DNA of 64,000 nt from Methylocaldum sp002005105 (GTDB taxonomy: Bacteria; Pseudomonadota; Gammaproteobacteria; Methylococcales; Methylococcaceae). The notes under the pieces are model-generated. The model saw only the letters and a list, made by a program, of their open reading frames with translations. It was not told where the DNA came from and searched no databases. Of this stretch, positions 1 to 8,299 are shown piece by piece. Location of the stretch: the NCBI RefSeq assembly GCF_051027545.1, contig NZ_CP194902.1, forward strand, positions 2,232,001 to 2,296,000, given 5' to 3'. The position numbers were made by a program, and so were the translations under genes. Within the stretch, counting starts at the first letter, position 1. The number at the start of each line of letters is the position of its first letter.

Positions 1-1
1 G

Positions 2-967
2 AATGACCCGGTGATTCGCTACGAGCTAGCCGAGCTAGACCGCCGTCTCAGACCCATTATGCAAATCGAGGGACTGTACTTTGAAGACAACTCGGATCGG
101 TCGTACTTCAGCATTGCGCCATCCGTGAATTACGGTATTTCGGACAGACTTTCCTTCTGGGGCTATTACAGATACATCGATTTCGATCAGACCGTCGATT
201 TGAGGCCGTCAGGAACGGGCGGAGCGCCGGTGGAAACGGACTTTCAGGCGGTAGGCCACCAATTCGAGGGCAAACTGCGGTATGAGCTGAACGAGCTGGG
301 GCCGCGTTCGGCGATCGCATTTTCGGCGGGGGCTGCCGGTTTCTCGAGCCGATCGTCTCCCGCCGGTTCCCCAGACTCCTCTCCGACCTACCCGTTGGGC
401 TCGATTCATTTCAATACCGGCATAGGCGATAACGTCGATTTCTCGATCGGAGCCGATCACAGCTATGTCAACACGGCGGGCGCCATAGCCAACCATATCT
501 CGTTTTTCAGGGCCGTAGGCGGATTCAAGCTCAGGGCCTTGGATACGCTCAGCTTAGCGGCCAACCATTATTTCTTCTCTTATAGCGATAACAACGAGCG
601 TAACCGGACTGAAGTTCTTATCGAAAACAGGTTTTGGAAAGATCCGGACTTTAGCATAGGCGCACAGTTCACCTTCGACGATACGCGTAAAATGAGCGAC
701 TTGTTCTGGACACCGGACAACTATTTCGGATTGATGGCGCCTTTCAGCTTAAGAACCCGGCTCGGCGATGCCGTCTCCGCAGAGGTCACCGTGGCTCCGG
801 GTGTTGGCAAAGAAGCCGGCACCGATTTTAGTTTTCAGCTGAGTGCGGGTGGCAGTGTCAAATGGAACGTGGCCGACAACTTTAGTTTGTATGTAACGGC
901 TTCGAGGTACGAGGCTGCGACCTATTCTAACTTTGCTGCCATCGCCGGCGCCTTGATCGAGTTTTGA
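2..967 (+). CDS. Outer-membrane beta-barrel protein, 5' end outside window
   Basis: The frame is open from the first bases (Asn-Asp-Pro precede the GTG at 11), so the gene starts upstream of the window and only its C-terminal part, about 321 residues, is seen. The protein alternates polar and aromatic residues in strand-length blocks such as LSFWGYYRYIDFD and FSLYVTASRYEA and ends in Phe (LIEF), the usual BAM-recognised end of a barrel. No signal peptide is visible because the start is missing. It may be a free-standing barrel or the C-terminal pore of a TPR-barrel exopolysaccharide exporter; the secreted lectin-like protein downstream fits a polysaccharide context. The family is not identified; the barrel fold is inferred from composition and pattern. 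Confidence 0.7.
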   Translation, partial: NDPVIRYELAELDRRLRPIMQIEGLYFEDNSDRSYFSIAPSVNYGISDRLSFWGYYRYIDFDQTVDLRPSGTGGAPVETDFQAVGHQFEGKLRYELNELGPRSAIAFSAGAAGFSSRSSPAGSPDSSPTYPLGSIHFNTGIGDNVDFSIGADHSYVNTAGAIANHISFFRAVGGFKLRALDTLSLAANHYFFSYSDNNERNRTEVLIENRFWKDPDFSIGAQFTFDDTRKMSDLFWTPDNYFGLMAPFSLRTRLGDAVSAEVTVAPGVGKEAGTDFSFQLSAGGSVKWNVADNFSLYVTASRYEAATYSNFAAIAGALIEF

Positions 968-1046
968 CACTCATTCCGACGGGCTGTATCTGAAGGATTT
1001 TTATCGGCTTCAAGGGACAATTGACTAGGAATAGGATCAATCAGAC

Positions 1047-1982
1047 ATGGACGCAGTGAGCTTGTTCAAACCTTTAACCATGTTCGTTGCCGCGGTCGGG
1101 ATGATTGCTGCACCTTCGGCCTCGGGATTTTCGGACGGATTCGATAGCGATGTCGTGCTTTATGAGACGGCCGACATGAGCGACAGTAACGACAACGATT
1201 GGTGGCTGAACTCCGGGGCCTATTTCTACCGGTCAGGCGGAATAGGAATGACCGTGCAGGGAAAGCTTGCCGACGATGATCAGTGGCGGTTGCTGTATGC
1301 CACGACCAATCCGGTCGATACCGATGATGGGTATCGGCCACAAAATATATTCCGCCTAGTCACACGATCGAAATTCAAGAATTTTACTCAACAAGTCTAT
1401 TTCAATATCGAGCGGATCAATGCGTCGGGTAGTCCGAATCGGAACGAATCCAATGGAGTATTGTTTTTTCATCGATATCAGAACGGCGATAATCTGTATT
1501 ACGCCGGAATACGTGTCGATGGTTATGCGGTAATCAAGAAAAAGCTCAACGGGAAATACTATACGCTGAAAACCGTAGGGATCTATCAGGGGGGATATGA
1601 CCGCGTTTCTAAACCCAATCTTATTCCTACCAACCAATGGATTGGTTTGAGAACGGTTATATCGGACAATGCTGCCGGCAATGTCATCATTGCGCTTTAT
1701 CTGAATGATCCTCTACTCGGGGCCGACTGGACCAAGGTGCTCGAGGTCGAAGATACGGGCTCCCCGGTCGCTCCGCTTCTGAACGAGGGTTATGCAGGCA
1801 TCCGTACCGATTTCATGGATATCCGATTCGATCATTACGAGGCGATCGAGAAACAGGATATGGCCGACGCCGTCCACCGCAACGAGAGCACGACGCTATT
1901 CCGTGCAATCGGCGAGGCTCCGCTCCACCCCCCGAACGGCATTCCGTTCGTAGTAGCTTCCTTTGACCAAATCGGCCTGTAG
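1047..1982 (+). CDS. Secreted concanavalin/LamG-like protein
   Basis: A 311-residue protein with a hydrophobic N-terminus (about residues 8-27, ending ASG) that looks like a Sec signal peptide. The body has the beta-rich pattern of a concanavalin A-like jelly roll: GVLFFHRYQNGDNLYYAGI, WIGLRTVISDN, and a terminal GYAGIRTDFMDIRFDHYEA strand typical of LamG or DUF1080-type lectin/glucanase folds. A polysaccharide-binding or degrading role in the periplasm or outside is inferred. The gene is visibly more AT-rich than its neighbours, which may indicate transfer. The last 29 codons overlap the convergent EAL gene; the tail after about residue 275 does not look like part of the fold. It follows the barrel gene by 79 bp. 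Confidence 0.65.
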   Translation: MDAVSLFKPLTMFVAAVGMIAAPSASGFSDGFDSDVVLYETADMSDSNDNDWWLNSGAYFYRSGGIGMTVQGKLADDDQWRLLYATTNPVDTDDGYRPQNIFRLVTRSKFKNFTQQVYFNIERINASGSPNRNESNGVLFFHRYQNGDNLYYAGIRVDGYAVIKKKLNGKYYTLKTVGIYQGGYDRVSKPNLIPTNQWIGLRTVISDNAAGNVIIALYLNDPLLGADWTKVLEVEDTGSPVAPLLNEGYAGIRTDFMDIRFDHYEAIEKQDMADAVHRNESTTLFRAIGEAPLHPPNGIPFVVASFDQIGL

Positions 1983-2753
1983 CAGCTTCGCCACATCGGC
2001 ATCGGCCTCGCTGTTGACGCCCTCGATCAATAACTGCGTATCAAGGCGGCGAACAGCCGACAGCAGGGAAGAGCGCCGTCGGTAATTCTCGGCATCGCGG
2101 GCCAATTTCGGGAAAAATCGGGTGTCGAACCGCACGAAATCTGGCGTGAAGCGGTAGAGGAATTCGATGCAATACCGTTCGAGGAAGCTTTCGCCTGCGC
2201 GGTCGTCGAATTTGATCGCGGTCGAGTAGCCGCGGTCGCGGTAGTTTCTCAGCCTTTCGAGCAACAGAATCAGATGGCGGTCGTAGATCGGGCTGACTTG
2301 CAGCGTGATGACCACGCGGCGGGTCGAGAGGCCGCAGCGTCGGATGATCTCTTCGAAATAAGCGCCATGGTCCCGTTTCACGGCGAGGACATGGCGCGGG
2401 TGCACGTGCAGGAACAGGTGTCCGTCCTGGTGGGCGACCGGCAGGTAATTGAGCATGTGAACCGTGCGGGTCAGGCGGTCGAGGTTCACGATGTTGAGAG
2501 CTTCATCCGCGGCCGAGCCGTGAAGCGGCCGATTCGAACCATTCGTCTCGTCCGGTATGAACGAGGATGCGTCGTGGCCGATTACCAGCGACGGCGATTC
2601 GGCAAGCCGCACCGGCTGGAGAATACTGCCGACATGCAGATCCCCGAGATATCCTTCGACCCGCGTACCTTTAAGCCGGAGCGGCGGACTGTTAAGTCCT
2701 TGCTCTTCGGTGAAGCGCTGATTGAAATATTCCACGAGTTGTCGCAGAGGCAT
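1896..2753 (-). CDS. Degenerate EAL-domain protein
   Basis: 285 residues resembling the EAL (c-di-GMP phosphodiesterase) fold but lacking its catalytic signature. The substrate strand reads ILQPVRLAES...VIGHDASSF where active enzymes have G-x-EAL-R. The DDFGTG loop is KFDDRAG, the K-x-D strand is VRFD, and the EGVE segment is LIEGVNSEAD. A hydrolase is therefore unlikely; a c-di-GMP sensor or a protein-interaction module like YdiV is more plausible (inference). The start chosen is the ATG at 2753, preceded by AAGGAG at 2761-2766 with 7-nt spacing. An upstream in-frame extension to 2855 runs through a dispersed repeat and is rejected. The 3' end overlaps the convergent lectin-like gene by 87 bp. 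Confidence 0.7.
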   Translation of the reverse strand: MPLRQLVEYFNQRFTEEQGLNSPPLRLKGTRVEGYLGDLHVGSILQPVRLAESPSLVIGHDASSFIPDETNGSNRPLHGSAADEALNIVNLDRLTRTVHMLNYLPVAHQDGHLFLHVHPRHVLAVKRDHGAYFEEIIRRCGLSTRRVVITLQVSPIYDRHLILLLERLRNYRDRGYSTAIKFDDRAGESFLERYCIEFLYRFTPDFVRFDTRFFPKLARDAENYRRRSSLLSAVRRLDTQLLIEGVNSEADADVAKLLQADLVKGSYYERNAVRGVERSLADCTE

Positions 2754-2922
2754 GGGAAAGCTCCTTTGCATAAGGAAGCTCTGAACAAGTGGATTCCGTT
2801 CATGGTTCGACAAGCTCAGGACAGGCCTGTCGAAGGACTTAATCAGAGATTCCATAAAGTAACCACAGAGGCGGCAGACGGTCCCGGTCTGCCAGCGGGT
2901 TTAAGGCTCCCGCGGTCGGCAA

Positions 2923-2976
2923 GTAGGTCTGGAATCCTTTCCCGACGCTGTTGTCGGCAAGGGATTGCCGACCTAC
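2923..2976. repeat. R1 palindromic repeat, copy a
   Basis: Two inverted arms, GTAGGTCTGGAATCC and GGATTGCCGACCTAC, with inner TTTCCCGAC and GTCGGCAAGGG segments. It is one of five related copies in the window (also 13822, 17648, 31841 and 60167) and lies between the degenerate EAL gene and the sulfate-binding protein gene. It resembles REP-type intergenic palindromes. It may act as a terminator for the gene ending at 2997. Confidence 0.75.
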
Positions 2977-2996
2977 TCAGGCAAACCGGAAAACGC

Positions 2997-4040
2997 TTAG
3001 CGTCCTGAGCCGTAAATCTGATCGAACACGCCACCGTCCGAGAAATGTGTCTTTTGGGCTTTGTTCCAGTCGCCGAAAACGTCGGAGATCCTGAACAGTT
3101 CGATCTTTTTGAATTGATTGCCGTATTTGGCCAGGATCTCCGGATCGCCGGGCCGATAGAAATGCTTTGCGGCGAGATCCTGGCCCTCCTTGCTGTAGAG
3201 ATATTCCAGATAGGCTGTTGCGAGCTCTTCCGTGCCGTGGCGCTTGGCCACCTTATCCACCACCGTAACCGGCGGTTCGGCCAGAATGCTGAGGGACGGC
3301 GTGACGATCTCGAACTTCTGTCTGCCGTATTCCGTGCTGCTGGATCGGCTGTATTCCTTGAGTATCAAATGGGCTTCGTTTTCCCAGGTGACCAGTACGT
3401 CGCCGATTTCCCGCTCGGCGAACGTAACGGTCGAGCCGCGCGCTCCCGTGTCCAATACCGCCGCATTCTTGTAGATCTTCTGCACCAGGTCCTTGGCGGC
3501 TGCCTCGTTTCCGTGCTTTTTCAGTCCGTAGCCCCAGGCGGCGAGATAGATCCAGCGGGCGCCGCCCGATGTTTTCGGATTGGGCGTGACCACCGAAACG
3601 CCGGGCTTGGCGAGGTCGTCCCAGTCCTTGATGCCCTTGGGATTTCCCTCGCGCACCAGGAACACCATGGTGGAGGTATAGGGGGCGCTGTTATTGGGCA
3701 GACGCGACTGCCAGTTTTCCGGAATCAGCTTGGCTTTTTGATACAACTGGTCGATGTCGTAAGCCAGGGCCAGCGTCACCACGTCCGCGTCCAGCCCGTC
3801 GATTACCGCGCGAGCCTGCTTGCCGCCGCCGCCGTGGGATTGTTTGACGGTAACCGTGTCCCCGGTCTTCTCGCGCCAGTACTTGGCGAAGGCCGCGTTG
3901 TATTCTTCGTAAAACTCGCGGGTGGGGTCGTAGGAGACATTAAGCAGGCTGACGGCGGCGGCTTCGGTGGTGGACGAAGCGGCCAAGGCCATGCCGAGCA
4001 GAGCGGTGTTCAAGGTGTTTCTTAAATTTTTGAGTGTCAT
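2997..4040 (-). CDS. sbp: Periplasmic sulfate-binding protein
   Basis: 347 residues, the size of Sbp/CysP, the solute-binding subunit of sulfate/thiosulfate ABC transporters. An N-terminal signal peptide ends near TEAAA (about residue 29). The mature protein begins LLNVSYDPTREFYEEYN and contains SHGGGGKQARAVIDGLDADVV, VREGNPKGIKDWDDL and NPKTSGGARWIYLAAWG, all diagnostic for the family. The start has AAGGAG 9 bases upstream. The porin gene ends 14 bp before it, so the two form an operon. No CysT/CysW/CysA partner is in the window, so it must use a transporter encoded elsewhere. Confidence 0.93.
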   Translation of the reverse strand: MTLKNLRNTLNTALLGMALAASSTTEAAAVSLLNVSYDPTREFYEEYNAAFAKYWREKTGDTVTVKQSHGGGGKQARAVIDGLDADVVTLALAYDIDQLYQKAKLIPENWQSRLPNNSAPYTSTMVFLVREGNPKGIKDWDDLAKPGVSVVTPNPKTSGGARWIYLAAWGYGLKKHGNEAAAKDLVQKIYKNAAVLDTGARGSTVTFAEREIGDVLVTWENEAHLILKEYSRSSSTEYGRQKFEIVTPSLSILAEPPVTVVDKVAKRHGTEELATAYLEYLYSKEGQDLAAKHFYRPGDPEILAKYGNQFKKIELFRISDVFGDWNKAQKTHFSDGGVFDQIYGSGR

Positions 4041-4054
4041 GAGGCTGGCTCCTT

Positions 4055-5626
4055 TTAATAAGAGAACTGGAATCGGGTGAAAAAGATCTTTTCGGTGGGC
4101 CGGTCGCCGTTGCCGGCTGCGCCGCCGTCGAAATGGGTCTGCTCGTAATCGGCCATGACTTTTACGTTATTGTTCAAATACCAGTTCAAGCCCAGCGCCC
4201 AGGAGGTCGCCTTGCTGACGGATTGGGCCGGGTTGGCGAAAAAGAGCGTGCTGGTCGCACGCGGATCGAAATCGCGAAAGGTATCGTCATCAACATCCAG
4301 CTCGCTCCAACGTCCCGCGACTTGCCACGCGCCCCATTGGCCGTTGAACGGATTAAACGCATGGCGGGGCTTTACGCCGTTGAAGCTGCTGTCCTCGCCG
4401 GTCAGGACATAGGAGAGCGCCACCTGCCAAGCGGTATTGTCCTGCCTCGTCTTCGCATTGATGGTAGGGCCGGTGATTGTGGATCGGCGGAGTTCCTGAG
4501 ATGAGATGGCATATTCGCTGAGCAGTCCGAACGGTCCCCAATACCAGTACAGCTGCGGGTAGACCCGATAGTGATAGCCGTTTACCGAGGTGGCCGTGGC
4601 CGTGCTGTTGGCTTCGCTATACCTCAGGATTCTTTGCTGTCCGGGGCTGGTAAGTCCGGGGATGCTTGTTTCGTTGCGCGGGTGTCCCCAACTGCCGGCA
4701 ACGCCGAGACCGAGTCCTTCCAAAGGTCCGATGCCGCTGTGCTGGAAGGGATGGGCGAACACCCGTCCTTGAAACTCGAAATCGTCATTCAAATCGGTGT
4801 CGATGAATCCATTGTCGCGAGCGCCATTGAATACGCCCAACTGATAGGTGATGAAGTCGTTGAAATTGTGCGGACCGCCATACTGGGTGGTGTAGCCGGG
4901 TTTGGCGAATTCGCCGTGCAGCAGAACGCCGACGTCACGGTTCGGTGCCAATTGCGTGGGGTAAGCGCGTTCGGCGAAGGTCAATGCGGTGGCCGACTGC
5001 AAACGCTCCAAGCTGATCGGCGCTTTTTGTTTGCCTACGTTGAGACTGGCGAAAGGCAAGTAATGGAGATCCAGGTAGGCGTCGAAGAGCCGGGATTGAC
5101 CTCCGCCGAAGTCAGGCGCAATGCGGAAGTCGGCGTATTTGAACAAGGTGCCGTCGAAGTTCAAGCGTGCTCGGCGGATGGTGAACTTGTCCGCGATGGC
5201 ATCGCCCGAGGAATCGTCCATGAAGATATTGCCGTCGGCCTGGACGTAGCCGCGTAACCTGAGTTGGTGGTCCCCATCCGGCGAGGTGATTCTGAAACCG
5301 GCGGAACCGGCTTCTACCCGCGGCGTTTTCTTGGCGTTGGCTTCGGTGACCTCGTGTTCGACTTCCAGTTTGCGTTCCAAAATTTTCACCTTTTGATCGA
5401 GCGCTTTCACGTCCGGCTCGGATGCCGTTGATGTGGATGCGGGCTTCTTCGAACGCAGCTTCTGGTTTTCCGCCTCTGAGGCTTCGAGTCGTCTTTCGAG
5501 TTCCAGGATGTGGCGTTCCAGCTTTTCGAAACGCTGTTCGGCAGTAATGGCCGAAGCTTCGGGTGCGAACCCCAGCCAGGCGCTGCCCACCCCCGCCGCC
5601 CACAGTAAAGACCATCGGTTTTGCAT
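4055..5626 (-). CDS. Phosphate-selective porin O/P-like outer-membrane porin
   Basis: 523 residues. A signal peptide (ending EASA near residue 26) is followed by a coiled-coil of about 75 residues (FEKLERHILELERRLEASE), then a barrel of the OprP/OprO type: LRLRGYVQADGNIFMDD, FTIRRARLNFDGTLFKYADF, DAYLDLHYLPFASLNVGKQKAP. It ends in the strand FFTRFQFSY. These trimeric porins pass anions; pairing with a sulfate-binding protein 14 bp downstream and yezD upstream suggests sulfate or another sulfur oxyanion rather than phosphate (inference). AAGGGG precedes the ATG. The N-terminal coiled coil is common in this family and probably aids trimerisation. Confidence 0.88.
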   Translation of the reverse strand: MQNRWSLLWAAGVGSAWLGFAPEASAITAEQRFEKLERHILELERRLEASEAENQKLRSKKPASTSTASEPDVKALDQKVKILERKLEVEHEVTEANAKKTPRVEAGSAGFRITSPDGDHQLRLRGYVQADGNIFMDDSSGDAIADKFTIRRARLNFDGTLFKYADFRIAPDFGGGQSRLFDAYLDLHYLPFASLNVGKQKAPISLERLQSATALTFAERAYPTQLAPNRDVGVLLHGEFAKPGYTTQYGGPHNFNDFITYQLGVFNGARDNGFIDTDLNDDFEFQGRVFAHPFQHSGIGPLEGLGLGVAGSWGHPRNETSIPGLTSPGQQRILRYSEANSTATATSVNGYHYRVYPQLYWYWGPFGLLSEYAISSQELRRSTITGPTINAKTRQDNTAWQVALSYVLTGEDSSFNGVKPRHAFNPFNGQWGAWQVAGRWSELDVDDDTFRDFDPRATSTLFFANPAQSVSKATSWALGLNWYLNNNVKVMADYEQTHFDGGAAGNGDRPTEKIFFTRFQFSY

Positions 5627-5766
5627 GATCGTGACCCCTTATCACATTCAGGCAGTTCCGGTGATCCGGTCAGCGTGCCGAGTCGTATTTTTCTTGTTGA
5701 ACCTCCGGTGAACCGGTGGGCTGATTTCGATAATGGAAAAAAGAATGTGTACTGCTGATCGCTGTC

Positions 5767-5958
5767 TTAGTCCGCGGACGCGGCGGGACAGGCGAGATTG
5801 AGGCGAAGCTTTTCCTTGCGTTCGATCTGGACGATGCGTCCGTCATGCACGATGATCTCGACCGAGCCAAAACGTAGCCCCTGCAAGGCTTCCAGGATCT
5901 TTTGGGTTGTCAGCGATGTTTGTGAAGCTTGATAAGGCAAACGGTTGTTGAGCGTCAT
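5767..5958 (-). CDS. yezD: YezD-family small protein (DUF2292)
   Basis: 63 residues with the core ILEALQGLRFGSVEIIVHDG followed by RIVQIERKEKLRL, which matches the YezD/DUF2292 family. These tiny proteins are often encoded with sulfur-assimilation genes; their biochemical role is not established. Here it lies 140 bp upstream of the anion porin and sulfate-binding protein genes on the same strand, which supports a sulfate-uptake locus. It is probably cytoplasmic, without signal peptide or membrane segment. Confidence 0.85.
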   Translation of the reverse strand: MTLNNRLPYQASQTSLTTQKILEALQGLRFGSVEIIVHDGRIVQIERKEKLRLNLACPAASAD

Positions 5959-6257
5959 AGCGCAAGCCTTGGCTATTTTCCTGTTTAGTCTTTATCCTAC
6001 GGTTCCGCGTTCGGGCGCCTTGATTCCGTGTGCTTTGTGAGGGACAAGGCCATGCTTCCGAATCGTCGTTGGAGGCATGTTAACAGCGAAGGTTAAAACT
6101 AAAAAGAATAAAAGATATAAAACTTATAACTAATTATAATAATAATAAAATCCAAGCTGTACGGCGGCAGTCGAGGCAGGCATGTGAGGAAATGAGGCAA
6201 GCAGACGGAACAAAGAGCCGAACGTTTCCGGCGAATAGATCGGCCGCGAGGTTTTGA
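5959..6257. other. Intergenic region with AT-rich tract
   Basis: About 300 bp between yezD and the next gene, both on the minus strand. It contains an exceptionally AT-rich tract at about 6091-6151 in an otherwise GC-rich window. On the minus strand the tract holds a perfect TATAAT (6133-6138) with only a weak -35 (TACAGC, 17-bp spacing). It is most likely the promoter or leader of the yezD-porin-sbp group. No gene or RNA structure was recognised. Confidence 0.4.
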
Positions 6258-6608
6258 TTATTTGTTTGATCGCTCCTTCATCTCGGTACCTTGTTCCATA
6301 AGTTTTTGGATATGTTCCTGCATCATATCCGGATCGTGCGGGGACGTCCGAATCTGGAGGAGTTTGAGGTGCTCCAATTTGAGACGCTCCCGCTCCTCGT
6401 CAGTCTTGGCATCTCGAATCTGGTGCATCAGGTCGTGCATTTTCAATAGATACTCTTGCCGCTCTTTCAGACGTTTTATCTGTTGTTCTCCTCCCTGGAT
6501 TTCAGGCGAACGCGCCTGCGGTCGAGCCGGTTTTTCTTCCGCCGGAAGGAGTGGATTCAAGACGCACAAGCCCAGGATAATCGCCAGGGCTTTTCCTGTC
6601 TGTTTCAT
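6258..6608 (-). CDS. Small periplasmic helical protein, unknown function
   Basis: 116 residues from the ATG at 6608, which has GGAG 7 bases upstream; the alternative ATG two codons earlier is too close to that site. Residues 1-22 form a signal peptide. The rest is charged and predicted all-helical, with QQIKRLKERQEYLLKMHDLM and ERERLKLEHLKLL, and a Met-rich end. Length and composition recall periplasmic helical-hairpin chaperones or metal-stress proteins of the Spy/CpxP kind, but the LTxxQ motif is absent, so no family is assigned. It stands alone. Confidence 0.6.
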   Translation of the reverse strand: MKQTGKALAIILGLCVLNPLLPAEEKPARPQARSPEIQGGEQQIKRLKERQEYLLKMHDLMHQIRDAKTDEERERLKLEHLKLLQIRTSPHDPDMMQEHIQKLMEQGTEMKERSNK

Positions 6609-6953
6609 GATCATGCTCCGTTTTTCGGGGATGTCGGCGTCGTTTCATCACGTCTTCCTGACTTAGACGGCGCCGAAACGGCGCGATTCGATTTTGACGA
6701 ATGTTTGAAAAAGTTCTTTTAGGGAAAACTTGGGAAGGCCCCGATGATTTTGTCGAATGTCGAATAATTATCGAGCCGACACTGGCATAATAGAAACCTG
6801 GAGACCATGCGCCAAGGCGGCTCTTTTAGGGCAGTCGATTGCCGAATTTCATCAGTCGGTCATAAAACAAGCAAAACATCCACATCGATGACCAAGAACA
6901 AAATCGGCTCGAACGGATTGGCCGGAACTCCACGATAACCCACACTCGCATTC
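6609..6953. other. Intergenic region, divergent promoters presumed
   Basis: 345 bp between two divergently transcribed genes. It must hold promoters for both. The only suggestive string is GGCATAATAG near 6785, a -10-like sequence without a convincing -35. No repeat, RNA or small gene was recognised. Confidence 0.3.
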
Positions 6954-8240
6954 ATGCTGACTCAGTCCTTATCGCGCGCTGATTATTCCGGCTCTCTGAT
7001 CTTGTGCGTTCTTGCGTTGGTGAATTATCTGCTGTTTTACGTGATCAATATCACGCTGGCGCGCAACCTTTCGGTTCGGGATTTCGACGATTTCAGCGTA
7101 GCGCTGTCCGCCATCACCATTTTGTCCACCGTGGCCACGCTCGGACTCGACAAGTACGCATTGCGCTGCATTCCGGTTTATCGGGAGAGAGGAGATTGGA
7201 CGCGCAGCTTGGGGTTTTGGACCTTTTCCCTGCGTACGATCGTACTTTTCAGCCTACTCCTCGCCTTCATTGGGTTGATGCTCGGCATCGCCTCGGGAGC
7301 GAATTCTCCCATCGCCCTGGTCATTCTCGTCCTGTTCTTGCCCGCCATCGCCCCCGCCTTGTTTCTGGTCGAGGTGGTTACGGCGAACGGCAGGCAAATC
7401 GAGGCGGTCATGATCTACCGCTTGCTTTTGCCGACCAGCTTTCTTTTTTTCGTCTACCTGATTTTTCTATTCGATTTGCCGATGACGGCGGTCGGCGTCG
7501 CCTGCGGTTATGGCTTGGCCTGGCTATGGACCCTGAGTGCGATACACCAGTTGGCCCGGCTCACGATGCCGGAAGATACGTGGCGGGCTCGGCCCGACTT
7601 TTTGAGGGCCAAATGGGTGCGGCGGGCGGTGCCGCTGTTGCTGAACAGTTGGATGTTGAGCGTGATGGCCGGATCGGGAGTGATCGTCTTGGAACTGCTC
7701 TATCCGTCCGAGGCGATCGTGGGCACCTATGCCGTCGCCGCGCAGACCGGCACCTTCATCGTGCTTCTGGCCAATACGGCGAACCGGTTTTATCTGCCGC
7801 TGACGTCGATGTTCATGGAGCGCGCGGACGGCTTGTCCTTGCGGCGTTTGATGCGGCACAGGCTAATGGTGGTGGGCGGGCTGGCGATCGCTTTTCTGAC
7901 CGTCGTCGTGGTGCTCGGACAAACCATTCTCGATTGGTTCGGCCCCAATTTCAGCCATGGCTACGAAGCGCTGTGCGTGCTTGCGGTGGGCGCCTCGGTC
8001 AACGCCATTTTCTCGGATTCGCCCTATTACCTACAGTTTATGAAGCAGAGCCGCAGCGTATTCGTTTCCACCAGTTATGCGGTAGTCATCAATCTGGTAC
8101 TCGGTTTTTATCTGTCCGAGCGATTCGGCGCGGTGGGCGCGGCTTACGGCTACTCCTTGTCGATGTGCTTTCTGTTTGTCCTCTTGCGTTATCAGACGCG
8201 TCGACACTTGAATGCCGTTGGCGGACAGATCGCTTTTTGA
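6954..8240 (+). CDS. Polysaccharide flippase (Wzx/MOP superfamily)
   Basis: 428 residues, almost entirely hydrophobic, with about 12 membrane segments, the first at residues 13-36. NITLARNLSVRDFDDFSVAL followed by ATLGLDKYALRCIPVY is typical of oligosaccharide flippases of the MOP superfamily (Wzx/MATE-like), which move lipid-linked polysaccharide units to the outer face of the inner membrane. No glycosyltransferase or polymerase gene adjoins it, so its substrate is unknown. A histidine kinase and an NtrC-type regulator follow 59 bp later on the same strand and might control polysaccharide output (inference). The ATG has no strong ribosome-binding site. Confidence 0.85.
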   Translation: MLTQSLSRADYSGSLILCVLALVNYLLFYVINITLARNLSVRDFDDFSVALSAITILSTVATLGLDKYALRCIPVYRERGDWTRSLGFWTFSLRTIVLFSLLLAFIGLMLGIASGANSPIALVILVLFLPAIAPALFLVEVVTANGRQIEAVMIYRLLLPTSFLFFVYLIFLFDLPMTAVGVACGYGLAWLWTLSAIHQLARLTMPEDTWRARPDFLRAKWVRRAVPLLLNSWMLSVMAGSGVIVLELLYPSEAIVGTYAVAAQTGTFIVLLANTANRFYLPLTSMFMERADGLSLRRLMRHRLMVVGGLAIAFLTVVVVLGQTILDWFGPNFSHGYEALCVLAVGASVNAIFSDSPYYLQFMKQSRSVFVSTSYAVVINLVLGFYLSERFGAVGAAYGYSLSMCFLFVLLRYQTRRHLNAVGGQIAF

Positions 8241-8299
8241 AGCGAGCCTCGCTCTCTGGGCTAGAATACGCAGCCTGAACGACCGGCTGCCGCCGAATC

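Noticed and set aside
2274..3008. 244-codon plus-strand frame opposite the degenerate EAL gene
   Set aside because: The EAL-fold gene has a good ribosome-binding site and family-like sequence; the opposite frame has none.
6615..6953. Sigma-54 promoter for the flippase gene
   Set aside because: TGGCAT occurs near 6783, but the downstream TTGC element is missing at the right spacing.
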